Positions 1-8,962 of a stretch of DNA of 33,899 bases are shown piece after piece. The stretch's first letter is position 1; each line of letters begins with the position of its first letter. Below the pieces are notes generated by a model that worked only from the letters and a program-made list of their open reading frames with translations, was not told where the DNA came from and searched no databases. Made by a program: the position numbers and the translations under genes. Source of the DNA: an uncultured bacterium (GTDB lineage: Bacteria > Acidobacteriota > Thermoanaerobaculia > Multivoradales > J023); NCBI GenBank assembly GCA_937948815.1, contig CALFAM010000360.1, positions 1-33,899 of the forward strand. Reading direction: 5' to 3'.

Positions 1-2
1 AC

Positions 3-3000
3 TACGCGGGCGACTTCACACACAACAACAGAACGTGGGTCATTGGCTGCCGTGTCAATACATCGCATCGTGGCAATCTTCATTTCTATGAAGATCCTGA
101 GTTCTTTGATGAGAAACAGGAAGTCTTGCGCAGCCCCGATCAGCGACTGGCTTGCTCGACCGTCGCGCTCTTCGATCGCTGTGGACAAGACGGGCAGAAT
201 GTAGCGTACATCGGCTGGGTTGCCGCGGCCATCTACCGACCCGAGTTGCTCAATCGAGATGTCAAAGAGTCGTTCCAGCCGGTGGGCTACTCGACGTGTG
301 AGCAGCTTTACACGCTGGACGGAACGGTCACAGGGCTCGTCCAGGGCGATTTCATTGCACTCAGTGCGGCCGTGCAGCTGTCCAATGGGCAGCCATACCA
401 GGTCGATTCCTTGACCGTTTCGAGCAACGGCTCGTTCACCTTTTTCGAGCGACTTCCCGATGGCGCGACCTACGATGTTCAGGTGGTGAACGCGTCACGC
501 CCTGACCTCACCTGTACGGTTCATCAAGGTATTGGACAGGTCAGCGGTGAGATCGATGAGGTCCAAGTTCGCTGCAGCAGCTCAAGTACGCTTGGCGTCG
601 CTGGGTTCGCCGAAGGTGTTGCGCCGGGTGAGTCCGTGGTCCTCGAGCTGCGGTTGACCGAGCTCGGTGTCGGCAGCTTCACCGAGGTCCTGGAGGTTCG
701 TCAGGACGGGCCCTTCATGTTTGCTTCGCAAGGCTCGCCGGGCTGGGCGTACGACGTGAATGTCGTGACCCATCCTCTGGGGCAGACTTGCTTCGTGGCG
801 CATGGGAGCGGCTCGCTGGGTGAGGGGCTGGTGGCTGATCTCGGCGTCCTCTGCGAGGATGAAGCCGAAGGCGAAGGAGAGTCGACGCTCGATGAGTTCT
901 TCCCTGACGCCCCGAACCCTGGAATGGGTGGCTTCCTCTGTGACTTCTGGCTACCGGTCGCGTTCTGCCACGATGTCTTCAACATCCCCTGGCCCGGTGC
1001 GGGCCCCGGCCCGATCGACCCGAACTGCCCCACCCTCACCACGACGTGTGAGTGGACGACTGAGGTCGTGACCGTGACCGAGCCGGATGGTACGTCGACG
1101 CGGACAGAACGAGAAGTCCTCACCTGCAGGGCGCCAGGGTGTGCCTTGGGTTCGTCCACGGTCTCTCCTGGTGTCAAGCTCCAAGGCCCGCTCACGGGCA
1201 TCGTCTCGCCTGCACAGGGCGAGACGGTGAGTGGTCTCGCTGAGATTCGGATTCGAGCCTCCGACGAGGACGGTGTCGGAACGTTTGCAGTCTTTCTCGA
1301 CCGCGAACCGATTCAGCTCGCAAACGTTTCCATTACGGGACCGCCACACGAGCGTATATTGACCGGTTACCTCCCGACCCAAGAGCTCCGTGAGGGCTAC
1401 CATGTTCTCCATGTCGCAGTGATTGACCTCGTGCCGGAATTCCCCGTGGCCACAGGATATGGCCGCTCGTTCCGCATCGACAACAGCGGGGCGGCGGGTT
1501 GTGCCGGCAATGCACCGCCCTCGGCAATCCTGCTTGCGCCGCAGGCAGGCATGATCGTTGGTGGAACCGTCACGCTCACCGCGGATGTTCAGGATGACGA
1601 TGCGGTGACCGCGGTCGAGTTCTTCGTCGACGGCGTCCGCATCGGGCAGGGGAGCCCGCCCGATGACAACAATCGATCCTCGCTGAGCTGGGACACCCTG
1701 GGTCTCCGCGGCAGCCACACGGTTCGCGCCAGGGCATTCGATGGCTGCGGTCGGATCGGGTCGACGGAAGAGATCACGATCGAGATCGACAACGGGCTCC
1801 AGGTCATACGCTCAGCGACCGGTGAGCGTATGCCAGATGGCAGCACCTTCACATTCGCCGAGCGGTCCGTGGACGACCTGCCGATCTCGGAGCTGTTCGA
1901 TGTCTGCAATGACAGCCTTCAACCCGTCACGCTCTTCGCTCCCGATGCGCTGGTGACCGGCGCTGGCTTCCATCAGATTGGCAATTCGCCAGCAGACCTG
2001 TTGGCGTCTGGCGAGTGCAGTACGTTCCGGGTCCGCTTCCATACGGCCCACCCGAATCCGTACTTCGGTGCTGTGAACTTGCAAACGAGCGCTGGGGCGC
2101 CGTACGAGATTGGGCTGGAGGCGACCGCCTTGTCTGGAACCCGGCCCGAGATTCGAGTCGAGCAGGTGGCTACGGGAGCGACCATCCCGAACGGCGGTGC
2201 GTTGGCCTTCCCGGACACAAGGCTGGAGGATCTGCCACTCTCGCGACTGTTCGGAATCTGCAATGACGGTGGCTCGGTTCTGACCCTCGACAATCCGTCC
2301 GCGCTCGTCAATGGTGCCGCGTTCAGCCAGATCGGCGCGACGCCGTCGTCATCTCTCTCGCCCGGCGACTGCACGACCGTGCGCGTACGCTTTCAGACCG
2401 GAGCAGTGGGCGCGCATGCGGGAACCCTGATCGTGGAGAATGACGATCCGGACGAAGGCGTCTATGAGATCGGACTCGTCGGCCATGCGCTTGCGGTCTC
2501 GGCTCCTGATCTGGCGGTGCGGGTTGCGGCAACAGGAAGCGAGGTGCCTGTCCATGGTGCCTTTGCGTTTGCTGCCACGTCTCTGACGCACTTGCCGATT
2601 TCCACCCTCTTCGAGGCATGCAATACGGGCGATGCCACTCTGGTGCTCGATGCGGGCGGTACGTCGATCACCGGTGCAGGTTTCCACCTGCTCTCCGCGC
2701 CGGCGGCAACCGTAGCAGCCGGCCAATGCACGTCCTTCCGGGTCCGCTTCCATACCGCGGTGGCAGGATCTGTACAGGGCACGATGTCGATCCGCAGCAA
2801 CGATCCCGATCAGGACCCCTACGTGTTCACGGTCTCTGGCAACGCCCTCGCAGGGGAGCCGCCCGAAATCCGTGTCGCTTCGGCGGTCGATGGCAGCACG
2901 TTGTCAAGTGGCAGCACGCTCACGTTTCCCGACACCCACGTCGTCGATCTGCCGATCTCGCGATTGCTTCGCATCTGCAATGACGGCTTGGGTGACCTGA

Positions 3001-3566
3001 CCCTGAGTCAGCCAGCGAGCGCGGTGTCGGGAAGTGGCTTCGTTCAACTGTCGAGCCCGTTGCCGACGATCGATGCCGGGGCGTGTTCGGATCTCCGCGT
3101 TCGGTTTCACGTGAGCAATGCCGGAGTCTATGCCGGCACGCTGCGCTTGCCGAACAACGATCCCAACGAGACGCCCTATGTCATCGCCCTCGCGGGCACG
3201 GCCTTGCCAGAGGATCTGCCGGAGATCCGGCTCACGCTAGCCGCTTCGGGGCAGGTGATCGGCGATGGTGGCAGCTTTGTGTTCCCGGACACGCCAGCTG
3301 GTCAGCCCGTGTCGAGGCTCTTCGAGATCTGTAACGACGGTGCCGGCGATCTGATACTCGACCCGCCCGGCTCCTTGGTGGGTGGCTCGGGCTTCTCCCA
3401 GCTCTCGGTGCCTCTCGCGACTGTGCCCGGGGAGGAGTGCACGTCCGTTCGGGTGCGCTCTCACCATGCGTTGCCGGGTGTCTACACGGGAACGCTCACG
3501 ATTCGGAACAACGATCTCGACGAGGACCCGTACCAGGTCACCCTCGAAGCGAGCGTCGTTCCGTAG
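3..3566 (+). CDS. Secreted Ig-like repeat protein with five choice-of-anchor-D-type repeats (5' partial)
   Basis: The reading frame is open to the left edge, with no stop before position 3, so the true start lies outside the window; a TTG at 126 is in frame but is probably internal. 1187 residues are visible. In order they hold: a Cys-containing N-terminal stretch; two related beta modules (about 300-560 and 590-860) that each end in a Cys and share a pattern like NGSFTF...YDVQVV...C; an acidic linker; two bacterial Ig-like modules (about 1190-1460 and 1510-1790); and five repeats of about 119 residues from about 1797 to the stop. The repeats carry LPISRLFxICNDG, a Cys-T/S-xxRVRF block and usually NNDPDExPY, as in the choice-of-anchor D / ASH-type Ig family. 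No membrane anchor or sorting motif is visible at the C-terminus. A surface or secreted structural or adhesive role is likely; the enzymatic part, if any, is not in view. The gene ends just before an intrinsic terminator. Confidence 0.85.
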   Translation, partial: YAGDFTHNNRTWVIGCRVNTSHRGNLHFYEDPEFFDEKQEVLRSPDQRLACSTVALFDRCGQDGQNVAYIGWVAAAIYRPELLNRDVKESFQPVGYSTCEQLYTLDGTVTGLVQGDFIALSAAVQLSNGQPYQVDSLTVSSNGSFTFFERLPDGATYDVQVVNASRPDLTCTVHQGIGQVSGEIDEVQVRCSSSSTLGVAGFAEGVAPGESVVLELRLTELGVGSFTEVLEVRQDGPFMFASQGSPGWAYDVNVVTHPLGQTCFVAHGSGSLGEGLVADLGVLCEDEAEGEGESTLDEFFPDAPNPGMGGFLCDFWLPVAFCHDVFNIPWPGAGPGPIDPNCPTLTTTCEWTTEVVTVTEPDGTSTRTEREVLTCRAPGCALGSSTVSPGVKLQGPLTGIVSPAQGETVSGLAEIRIRASDEDGVGTFAVFLDREPIQLANVSITGPPHERILTGYLPTQELREGYHVLHVAVIDLVPEFPVATGYGRSFRIDNSGAAGCAGNAPPSAILLAPQAGMIVGGTVTLTADVQDDDAVTAVEFFVDGVRIGQGSPPDDNNRSSLSWDTLGLRGSHTVRARAFDGCGRIGSTEEITIEIDNGLQVIRSATGERMPDGSTFTFAERSVDDLPISELFDVCNDSLQPVTLFAPDALVTGAGFHQIGNSPADLLASGECSTFRVRFHTAHPNPYFGAVNLQTSAGAPYEIGLEATALSGTRPEIRVEQVATGATIPNGGALAFPDTRLEDLPLSRLFGICNDGGSVLTLDNPSALVNGAAFSQIGATPSSSLSPGDCTTVRVRFQTGAVGAHAGTLIVENDDPDEGVYEIGLVGHALAVSAPDLAVRVAATGSEVPVHGAFAFAATSLTHLPISTLFEACNTGDATLVLDAGGTSITGAGFHLLSAPAATVAAGQCTSFRVRFHTAVAGSVQGTMSIRSNDPDQDPYVFTVSGNALAGEPPEIRVASAVDGSTLSSGSTLTFPDTHVVDLPISRLLRICNDGLGDLTLSQPASAVSGSGFVQLSSPLPTIDAGACSDLRVRFHVSNAGVYAGTLRLPNNDPNETPYVIALAGTALPEDLPEIRLTLAASGQVIGDGGSFVFPDTPAGQPVSRLFEICNDGAGDLILDPPGSLVGGSGFSQLSVPLATVPGEECTSVRVRSHHALPGVYTGTLTIRNNDLDEDPYQVTLEASVVP

Positions 3567-3611
3567 CGCCGACGTGAGCGGGTCGTTCCGCCCGTCCGAA
3601 TGCTGATCACG

Positions 3612-3648
3612 AAGCGGCCGGTGCGCATCGCGCGTGCCGGCCGCTTTT
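3612..3648 (+). terminator. Intrinsic terminator after the left-edge gene
   Basis: AAGCGGCCGG (3612-3621) pairs perfectly with CCGGCCGCTT (3637-3646). The stem continues inward through two G-T wobbles and three C-G pairs to a 5-base loop (3627-3631). A TTTT run at 3645-3648 closes the element. It lies 45 bases after the stop codon at 3566, so it most likely separates this gene from the unit starting at 3870. Confidence 0.85.
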
Positions 3649-3748
3649 CGCGTTGTCGCCTCCGGGCGCTCGCGGTCGTAGGGACTTGTCCTGTTGGGTG
3701 AAAGACATCGCCCGCTGCTCGCGCCACTCAGAAAGAAGGCGTGTCGTC

Positions 3749-3815
3749 GTAGCCCGGCTGTGCCGGGATCTGCGGCACGCCTGCCATTGCGGCAGGCGCA
3801 GGCCCCGGAGCGGGG
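3749..3815 (+). repeat. Cluster of three short hairpins, REP-like, in the leader of the gene at 3870
   Basis: Three consecutive perfect inverted repeats lie here: CCCGGC-TGT-GCCGGG (3753-3767), CGCCTGCC-ATTGC-GGCAGGCG (3778-3798) and CCCCG-GAG-CGGGG (3803-3815). The first hairpin is directly preceded by GTAG (3749-3752, sharing its G), an arrangement reminiscent of REP elements that have a GTAG foot before a short palindrome. The cluster lies between the terminator at 3612-3648 and the ribosome binding site at 3858. It could be a REP/BIME-type repeat or a structured 5' leader. No transposase gene is nearby, and I see no second clear copy in the window. Confidence 0.5.
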
Positions 3816-3857
3816 AGCTCGATTCGGCATCCGTGGGTTGCGCTGCCAAGCTTCTGC

Positions 3858-3863
3858 AGGAGG
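3858..3863 (+). promoter_or_regulatory. Shine-Dalgarno AGGAGG that decides the start of the next gene
   Basis: A full AGGAGG touches the in-frame ATG at 3864 (no spacing) and lies 6 bases before the in-frame ATG at 3870. Normal spacing favours 3870 as the start. Confidence 0.75.
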
Positions 3864-3869
3864 ATGCAT

Positions 3870-6800
3870 ATGCAAGCCCCAGCTCGGTCGATGGCCTACA
3901 GCTTCTTGCCGTGGGTCTTTTTCTTCCTCGCCGCGCAATCCGCGTGGGCGAATCAGCCGCCGGTTGCGCAACCGGACGCAGCATCAACCCGCGAAAGCAC
4001 GTCGGTCGATGTCGAGGTGACCGCCAACGACACGGATCCGGACGGCGATCCGGTCTCGGTGGTCGTGCTCAATCCGATCCTCACGCCGCCCACGAACGGT
4101 ACGGCGGTGCGGCTCTCGGGGAGCACCATCCGCTACACGCCGACGGCGGGCTTTGTCGGCACCGACACCTTCCGCTACCGGATCTCGGATGGCTTTCCGG
4201 GCTCAGTCCATTCTGCGCTGGTCACCGTGTCAGTGGCGGCGAACCAGCCACCGGTCGCGTTCAACGACACGGCCTCGACCATCGAGGGCCAGGCCGTGAC
4301 GATCAACGTGACGGCCAACGATACGGATCCAGACGGCGATCCGGTCTCGGTGGTCGTGCTCAACCCGATCCTCACGCCACCTGCGCACGGCACGGCAACA
4401 CGACTTTCGGGGAGCACGATTCGCTACACGCCGGCGGCGGGCTTCTCGGGCACCGACACCTTTCGCTACCGGATCTCGGACGGTTTCCCCGGTTCGGTTC
4501 ACTCGGCCCTGGTCACGGTCACGGTCGAGCCGAATCAGGCGCCGGTTGCTGTGCACGATCCGGCTTCGACACGCGAGAACGCGTCGGTCGACATCGACGT
4601 GATGGCCAACGACTCGGATCCGAACGGTGATCCCATCGCGCTGGTTCTGGGCGACCCGGTGATCATTGCCGCCGAGCATGGCAGCACACAGCGGATCTCG
4701 GACAGCATCATTCGGTACACGCCGAGCACCGGCTTCGCCGGTACCGACACGTTCCGCTATCGCATCACCGACGGCGATCTCTTTCACTCGGCCGGGGTGA
4801 CCGTGACGGTGGTCGCCAATCAGGCTCCCGTCGCCATGCCGGATCGCAAGGCGACACCGCTCGATACGCCCTTCACCCTCAACGTGCTCGCCAACGACAC
4901 GGACCCCGAGGGCGACCCAATCCGCCTGGTCAACGAGCCGATCCTCGAGCCCGCGAGTCGTGGCACGGCGACCCGTGTCTCGGATACGTCGATTCGCTAT
5001 GTACCTGATTCCGGCTTTTCCGGCACGGACTCGTTCCGCTACCGGATCACCGATGGCTTTCCGGGCACGGTCCACTCGGCGGTCGTCACCGTACGCGTCG
5101 ACAACCAGAGACCCGACGCCTCGCCGGACGATGGCACCACCCATGCCGGCACACCGATCACGCTCGACGTGGTCGCCAACGACACCGACCCGGAAGGGGA
5201 CACGCTGGTCCTGGTACCGGAACCCATCCTGATCGCGCCCGGGAACGGCTCGGCGGTGCGTGTGTCGGATACATCGATCACCTATACGCCGCAGGATGGT
5301 TTCCTCGGCACCGACACCTTCCGCTACCGGATCACCGATGGGTGGGGCGCGGTGCACTCGGCCGGGGTCACCGTCCACGTGACCAACACGGCACCGGTCG
5401 CGCGCCCTGACAGCGTGATCACCGATATCGATACCGCGATCACCATCGACGTCAAGGCGAACGACTCCGATCCCGACGGTGACAGCTTCTCCGTGATCGC
5501 CATTGCCAGCCCGGCAAGCCGCGGGACAGCCGTTCGCCTGAACAATCGCGAGGTGCGCTACACGCCTGACGCTGGCTTCCTCGGCGAAGACAGCTTTTCG
5601 TACCGCATTCGGGACGAGCACGGCGGGCAGGATATGGCGACGGTGAGCGTCACCGTCGCGGACATTGTGCCGCCCGAGCTGGATGTGGCGGGCGTTGCCA
5701 CGGTGTTTCACGGCCAGGTCAAGAACGTCACGATCGATGGCACCGGCCTGGCGGGAGCCAACGTCTACGTGGCGACCATGCCACCTGAACAGGGGCTGCC
5801 GCCACGTGTCTACCCGACGCTGGTGTCGGTGTCAGTCAACGCCGAAGGCACACGGATCGTGGCCCGTGTCGACGCGACGGAAGCTGGCGTTGACGGCTTC
5901 TACAACTTAGCGATCGAAACGCCTGGCGGCGTCACGGGGGCGCCGATTCGCGTTGTCGACCGGGCGCCGGTGGTGGATCTTTGGACACCCTCCGAACCAC
6001 AGCGTGGAACGGTCCATCTGTTGCAGATCGTTGGCCTCAACTTGCTTGGCGCGAATGTCGTGCCGCTTGATCCCGGGATCCGGATACTCGATCTCGAGGC
6101 GAGTGACGACAACGCACTCTCGGGCCTCTTGTTCATCTCCGACAACGTCTCGGCCGGACCGGCCGATCTGCGAATCGACGGTGCCGGCGGGTCGACGACG
6201 CTCACGATGAATGTTCAGGCAAGCCCGGGGCTCACGTTGCTGCCGACCACCAAGATCGACACCGGCAACGCACTCCCGGACATCGCGCCAGAAATCTACT
6301 TCCAAGACCCGATCAGTCCGCACCAGGGCTCACCCTTCCTCGCCAGCCACGCGCAGCACGAGGAGAAGCATGCGCTGAGCGAACCGCGAAACGCGGTGAG
6401 CCGGGCCGAGCTGGAGCAGAACAAGATGTTCCAGATCTGTCTGACGGTGCGACTCAGCGCATCGATCTTCTTCGGTGAGATCCTGCTGTCGCTGTTCGAT
6501 GACCTGGGCGATCCGCTCACCCGGCAGGCGTTGAATGCGCTGCTTCCGGGTCAGGTCTTGGATTTCAGCTCGCTGACGCTGGCCGTCATCGGCTTCCTCG
6601 AGGTCGAGTTCGTCTTCCAGGCATGCAACGAAGGCGTCACGGACGCGCTGTTCTGTGTCCGCGGTGGGATTTCGGTCATGGTTCCCGCGGTCGGGGGCTG
6701 GGAGCGTTCATTCGACGTCTGTCTCGGCTTCAACGCGCCGCCGCAAGAACGCCCGGCCGAGGGCCAGATCACCTCGCAGTCCTACACGACCGACAACGGC

Positions 6801-8141
6801 TGTGTCGAAGCGTTCGATCTCTCCGGTGGCTCACCGCTCGGCGAGCGGCAAGGGCAGTTCCGCCTGAACTGCTGCGAAGACGCGACGATCCGCACACGTA
6901 CCGTTGGCCGCGTATTCGACACACCCTTCGTGCTCGAAGGGCCGCTGGTGCGGACCGATTTGATGTGTGGGCCAGGGCAAATCGTTGATCTATCGCTCGA
7001 GGCACTGAGCTTTCTGGATGATCACACGATTCGGAAAGACACGCTGGGCAGCGCGGAAGCGATCACGGATCCGGTCTGGATGGATACAGATGGAGATCAG
7101 AATCCGGAGAAAGATGACGCTGTCGCCTATACCCGCGGTCGTGTGATGCGGGTTCAAGCGAAGCTCGTGGCGTCGCCACCACCTGGTGCGCCGATCAACG
7201 TCACGCTACGGGCGACCGGCCCCGACGGCATTGTGCTGGAAGGTAGTGGCGCAATCACCGGGTCCGAGGCGATGATCGAACTGAGCTCGACTCAGCCTTT
7301 GCCTAACATGACCAAACGCTATCAGCCGCTGGTTTTCACATGGAGTATCTCGCACGACGGAACGACGCAGGATATCGGGGGTAGTCGTCATCCCTTGTAC
7401 ATCACGCTGGAGGATCCACTCCCCGAGCGTGATCTGTTTCTGACCGCACTCGACTTGGGCATTGGTGCAGGAGACGCGGCCGATTCTGCCTCCGCGCTTG
7501 CTCGCACGTGGGCAAGCTTCGAAGGGCCGGCGAACGTTCGCACCTGGGAAGGGAGGCCGCTATTCTACTATCGGCCCGGCGAAGGTTTTGGTGACTGTGC
7601 CTTTTCGTCCGAGACGTTGCTCACGCAGGCCAACAGCTCGGGCATGTGCGGCGCCTTCGCTCATCTACTGCGCGACGCTCTGGGTGTGAATGGCCTCGCG
7701 ACCCAGTTTATCGATATTACAGAAAGGAACGCTGAGCTGATGTTGGTGAAAGAGTGGCAATTTTTGGTGCCGACATTTTCGTCTCCCTATCGTTGGCAGC
7801 TCGAGCTGGTTCAGGAGGAATTTCAGGCCATTGGCATGGTTCCACCGAAACCCGATGGGATTTATGGCCGCATGAAGAGCCTCGCGGGAGTCGCCGGGCA
7901 GAACACGCCAACACCTTCCGAAAAGGTTTTCAGCTCTCACACAGTTGTCGAGTTGCTTGCCCCCGGCTTGTCGGGGACCTACTACGATCCGTCCTACGGG
8001 AAGACCTTCGCCAATGAACAGGATTTCCAGCGGACGGCGCTGGCTGGCTTTGCGAAGCGCTACGGCGACGATGGGCATCTCGAGTATCGCGTGCGTAGGG
8101 CCGGAAGTAGTGTCCAAGTCGTGTTCACCCCCCGTCAGTAA
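3870..8141 (+). CDS. Large secreted protein: six cadherin-like repeats plus C-terminal transglutaminase-like region
   Basis: 1423 residues. The start at 3870 is chosen from AGGAGG spacing; it leaves a signal peptide with core FLPWVFFFLAA and a likely cut after AWA (residue 27). Six repeats of 90-97 residues begin at about residues 28, 125, 222, 317, 412 and 506. Each opens N-x-x-P-V-A-like and contains ANDTDPDGD and GTDTFRYRI, the pattern of cadherin-like/VCBS-type Ig repeats that bind calcium in relatives. Two IPT/TIG-like modules seem to follow (about 600-800), then a Cys-containing region. Near the C-terminus SGMCGAFAHLLRDALG (Cys1260), SHTVVEL (His1357) and YYDPSYG (Asp1373) have the order and surroundings of a transglutaminase-like/papain-fold triad. 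This suggests a secreted cross-linking, peptidase or amidase activity on a long stalk. The repeats are clear; the catalytic call is an inference. The gene at 8165 probably shares its transcript. Confidence 0.85.
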   Translation: MQAPARSMAYSFLPWVFFFLAAQSAWANQPPVAQPDAASTRESTSVDVEVTANDTDPDGDPVSVVVLNPILTPPTNGTAVRLSGSTIRYTPTAGFVGTDTFRYRISDGFPGSVHSALVTVSVAANQPPVAFNDTASTIEGQAVTINVTANDTDPDGDPVSVVVLNPILTPPAHGTATRLSGSTIRYTPAAGFSGTDTFRYRISDGFPGSVHSALVTVTVEPNQAPVAVHDPASTRENASVDIDVMANDSDPNGDPIALVLGDPVIIAAEHGSTQRISDSIIRYTPSTGFAGTDTFRYRITDGDLFHSAGVTVTVVANQAPVAMPDRKATPLDTPFTLNVLANDTDPEGDPIRLVNEPILEPASRGTATRVSDTSIRYVPDSGFSGTDSFRYRITDGFPGTVHSAVVTVRVDNQRPDASPDDGTTHAGTPITLDVVANDTDPEGDTLVLVPEPILIAPGNGSAVRVSDTSITYTPQDGFLGTDTFRYRITDGWGAVHSAGVTVHVTNTAPVARPDSVITDIDTAITIDVKANDSDPDGDSFSVIAIASPASRGTAVRLNNREVRYTPDAGFLGEDSFSYRIRDEHGGQDMATVSVTVADIVPPELDVAGVATVFHGQVKNVTIDGTGLAGANVYVATMPPEQGLPPRVYPTLVSVSVNAEGTRIVARVDATEAGVDGFYNLAIETPGGVTGAPIRVVDRAPVVDLWTPSEPQRGTVHLLQIVGLNLLGANVVPLDPGIRILDLEASDDNALSGLLFISDNVSAGPADLRIDGAGGSTTLTMNVQASPGLTLLPTTKIDTGNALPDIAPEIYFQDPISPHQGSPFLASHAQHEEKHALSEPRNAVSRAELEQNKMFQICLTVRLSASIFFGEILLSLFDDLGDPLTRQALNALLPGQVLDFSSLTLAVIGFLEVEFVFQACNEGVTDALFCVRGGISVMVPAVGGWERSFDVCLGFNAPPQERPAEGQITSQSYTTDNGCVEAFDLSGGSPLGERQGQFRLNCCEDATIRTRTVGRVFDTPFVLEGPLVRTDLMCGPGQIVDLSLEALSFLDDHTIRKDTLGSAEAITDPVWMDTDGDQNPEKDDAVAYTRGRVMRVQAKLVASPPPGAPINVTLRATGPDGIVLEGSGAITGSEAMIELSSTQPLPNMTKRYQPLVFTWSISHDGTTQDIGGSRHPLYITLEDPLPERDLFLTALDLGIGAGDAADSASALARTWASFEGPANVRTWEGRPLFYYRPGEGFGDCAFSSETLLTQANSSGMCGAFAHLLRDALGVNGLATQFIDITERNAELMLVKEWQFLVPTFSSPYRWQLELVQEEFQAIGMVPPKPDGIYGRMKSLAGVAGQNTPTPSEKVFSSHTVVELLAPGLSGTYYDPSYGKTFANEQDFQRTALAGFAKRYGDDGHLEYRVRRAGSSVQVVFTPRQ
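3951..5661 (+). repeat. Six in-frame tandem repeats, period about 282-291 bases
   Basis: These are the coding repeats of the protein at 3870. The first two units (from 3951 and 4242) are exactly 291 bases apart and almost identical at DNA level over the stretch around 4029-4087 versus 4320-4378, differing at only a few third positions. Later units have diverged more and vary slightly in length. Confidence 0.8.
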
Positions 8142-8164
8142 TCTGTTGGAAAGGAAAGCGAATC

Positions 8165-8962
8165 ATGTTTACGGATCAAGTAAGAGCAGTGAACATCGGC
8201 GCGGTCCGGTGCTTCGTGCGTAGGGCCAGCCGACCTTCCTTGTGGGCTGCAAGCCTCCTCAGCATTTTTGTGGCGGGAGGGCCTGCGCGGGGTGATGGCC
8301 TGGTGGCGGGCGCGGTTCAGGTTGTGGACGAATCACGGGTCCGCGGAACCTTGACCGCGACTTCGCTGGGAGATGGAGTATCAGATGGTGAATTCGAAGT
8401 GGAAAGCGTCGTGGTGGAGGTGCCGATGCCTTCTGGTGACCGCTACGTGGGACGGTTGAGCACGGTTTGGGACCCTCAAACCTCTCTCTTCTGGTGGAAT
8501 TTTCGCGGTGAAGGTCCGATCACGCCGGATCAGCCGCTGGCGGAGCTCGAATCGCGGGTGGCGTTCTATGTCTCAGCGAGTGAGATTTTGGGCGTCGAGA
8601 TCGATGGGCCACCGCCGTCGCTCTGGTGTTTGCGTTCGTCGGCCTCGGCCTCTTCCCTCGAGAAGGCAACTGCTTTGGCCTTGGAAACGCTGGCGACGAG
8701 CGGTGCGGCCCTCCAGGGCGGAACCGCTCAGTGGCGACGCGGCACCAGCTTCTCGAGTGTCTTGCCGCGAGACTTCTACTACTTGCCCTACCATCCCGCG
8801 CCCAGGACCGAGGTGAGCGTGGCCGGGATTTCCCGGCGAGGTGCGGGTTGGGATGTGACACTAGCGGGGCGGGAAGGGCGCCGGGCGGTCGTCACGCTGG
8901 ATGCTCTTCTGGGTGTCACGGGTGCAACCCTCGTGCCTGAGAGTCTTGGTGACAGCCGATGA
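8165..8962 (+). CDS. Secreted protein of unknown function
   Basis: 265 residues, starting at ATG 8165 behind a purine-rich GGAAAGGAAAG stretch. A long basic N-region is followed by a hydrophobic core (LWAASLLSIFVAGG) and a likely signal-peptidase site near ARGDG (about residue 43). The mature part begins with a beta-rich segment and later has a single Cys in SLWCLRSSASAS, an Ala-rich helix and a Tyr-rich segment (RDFYYLPYHP). I recognise no family. The gene starts 23 bases after the stop of the cadherin-repeat/transglutaminase-like gene, so the two are probably co-transcribed and may act together outside the cell. The end of the gene is followed 19 bases later by a strong hairpin. Confidence 0.75.
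   Translation: MFTDQVRAVNIGAVRCFVRRASRPSLWAASLLSIFVAGGPARGDGLVAGAVQVVDESRVRGTLTATSLGDGVSDGEFEVESVVVEVPMPSGDRYVGRLSTVWDPQTSLFWWNFRGEGPITPDQPLAELESRVAFYVSASEILGVEIDGPPPSLWCLRSSASASSLEKATALALETLATSGAALQGGTAQWRRGTSFSSVLPRDFYYLPYHPAPRTEVSVAGISRRGAGWDVTLAGREGRRAVVTLDALLGVTGATLVPESLGDSR

Noticed and set aside
126-128. TTG at 126 as the start of the left-edge protein
   Set aside because: The same frame is open to the window edge with protein-like sequence (for example HFYEDPEFFDEKQ), and no ribosome binding site lies before the TTG. The gene is more likely cut by the window.
4230-5711. A 493-codon minus-strand frame within the cadherin-repeat gene
   Set aside because: It is the reverse complement of regular repeats, so its own periodic His/Arg/Val-rich pattern is a mirror of them and not independent coding evidence.
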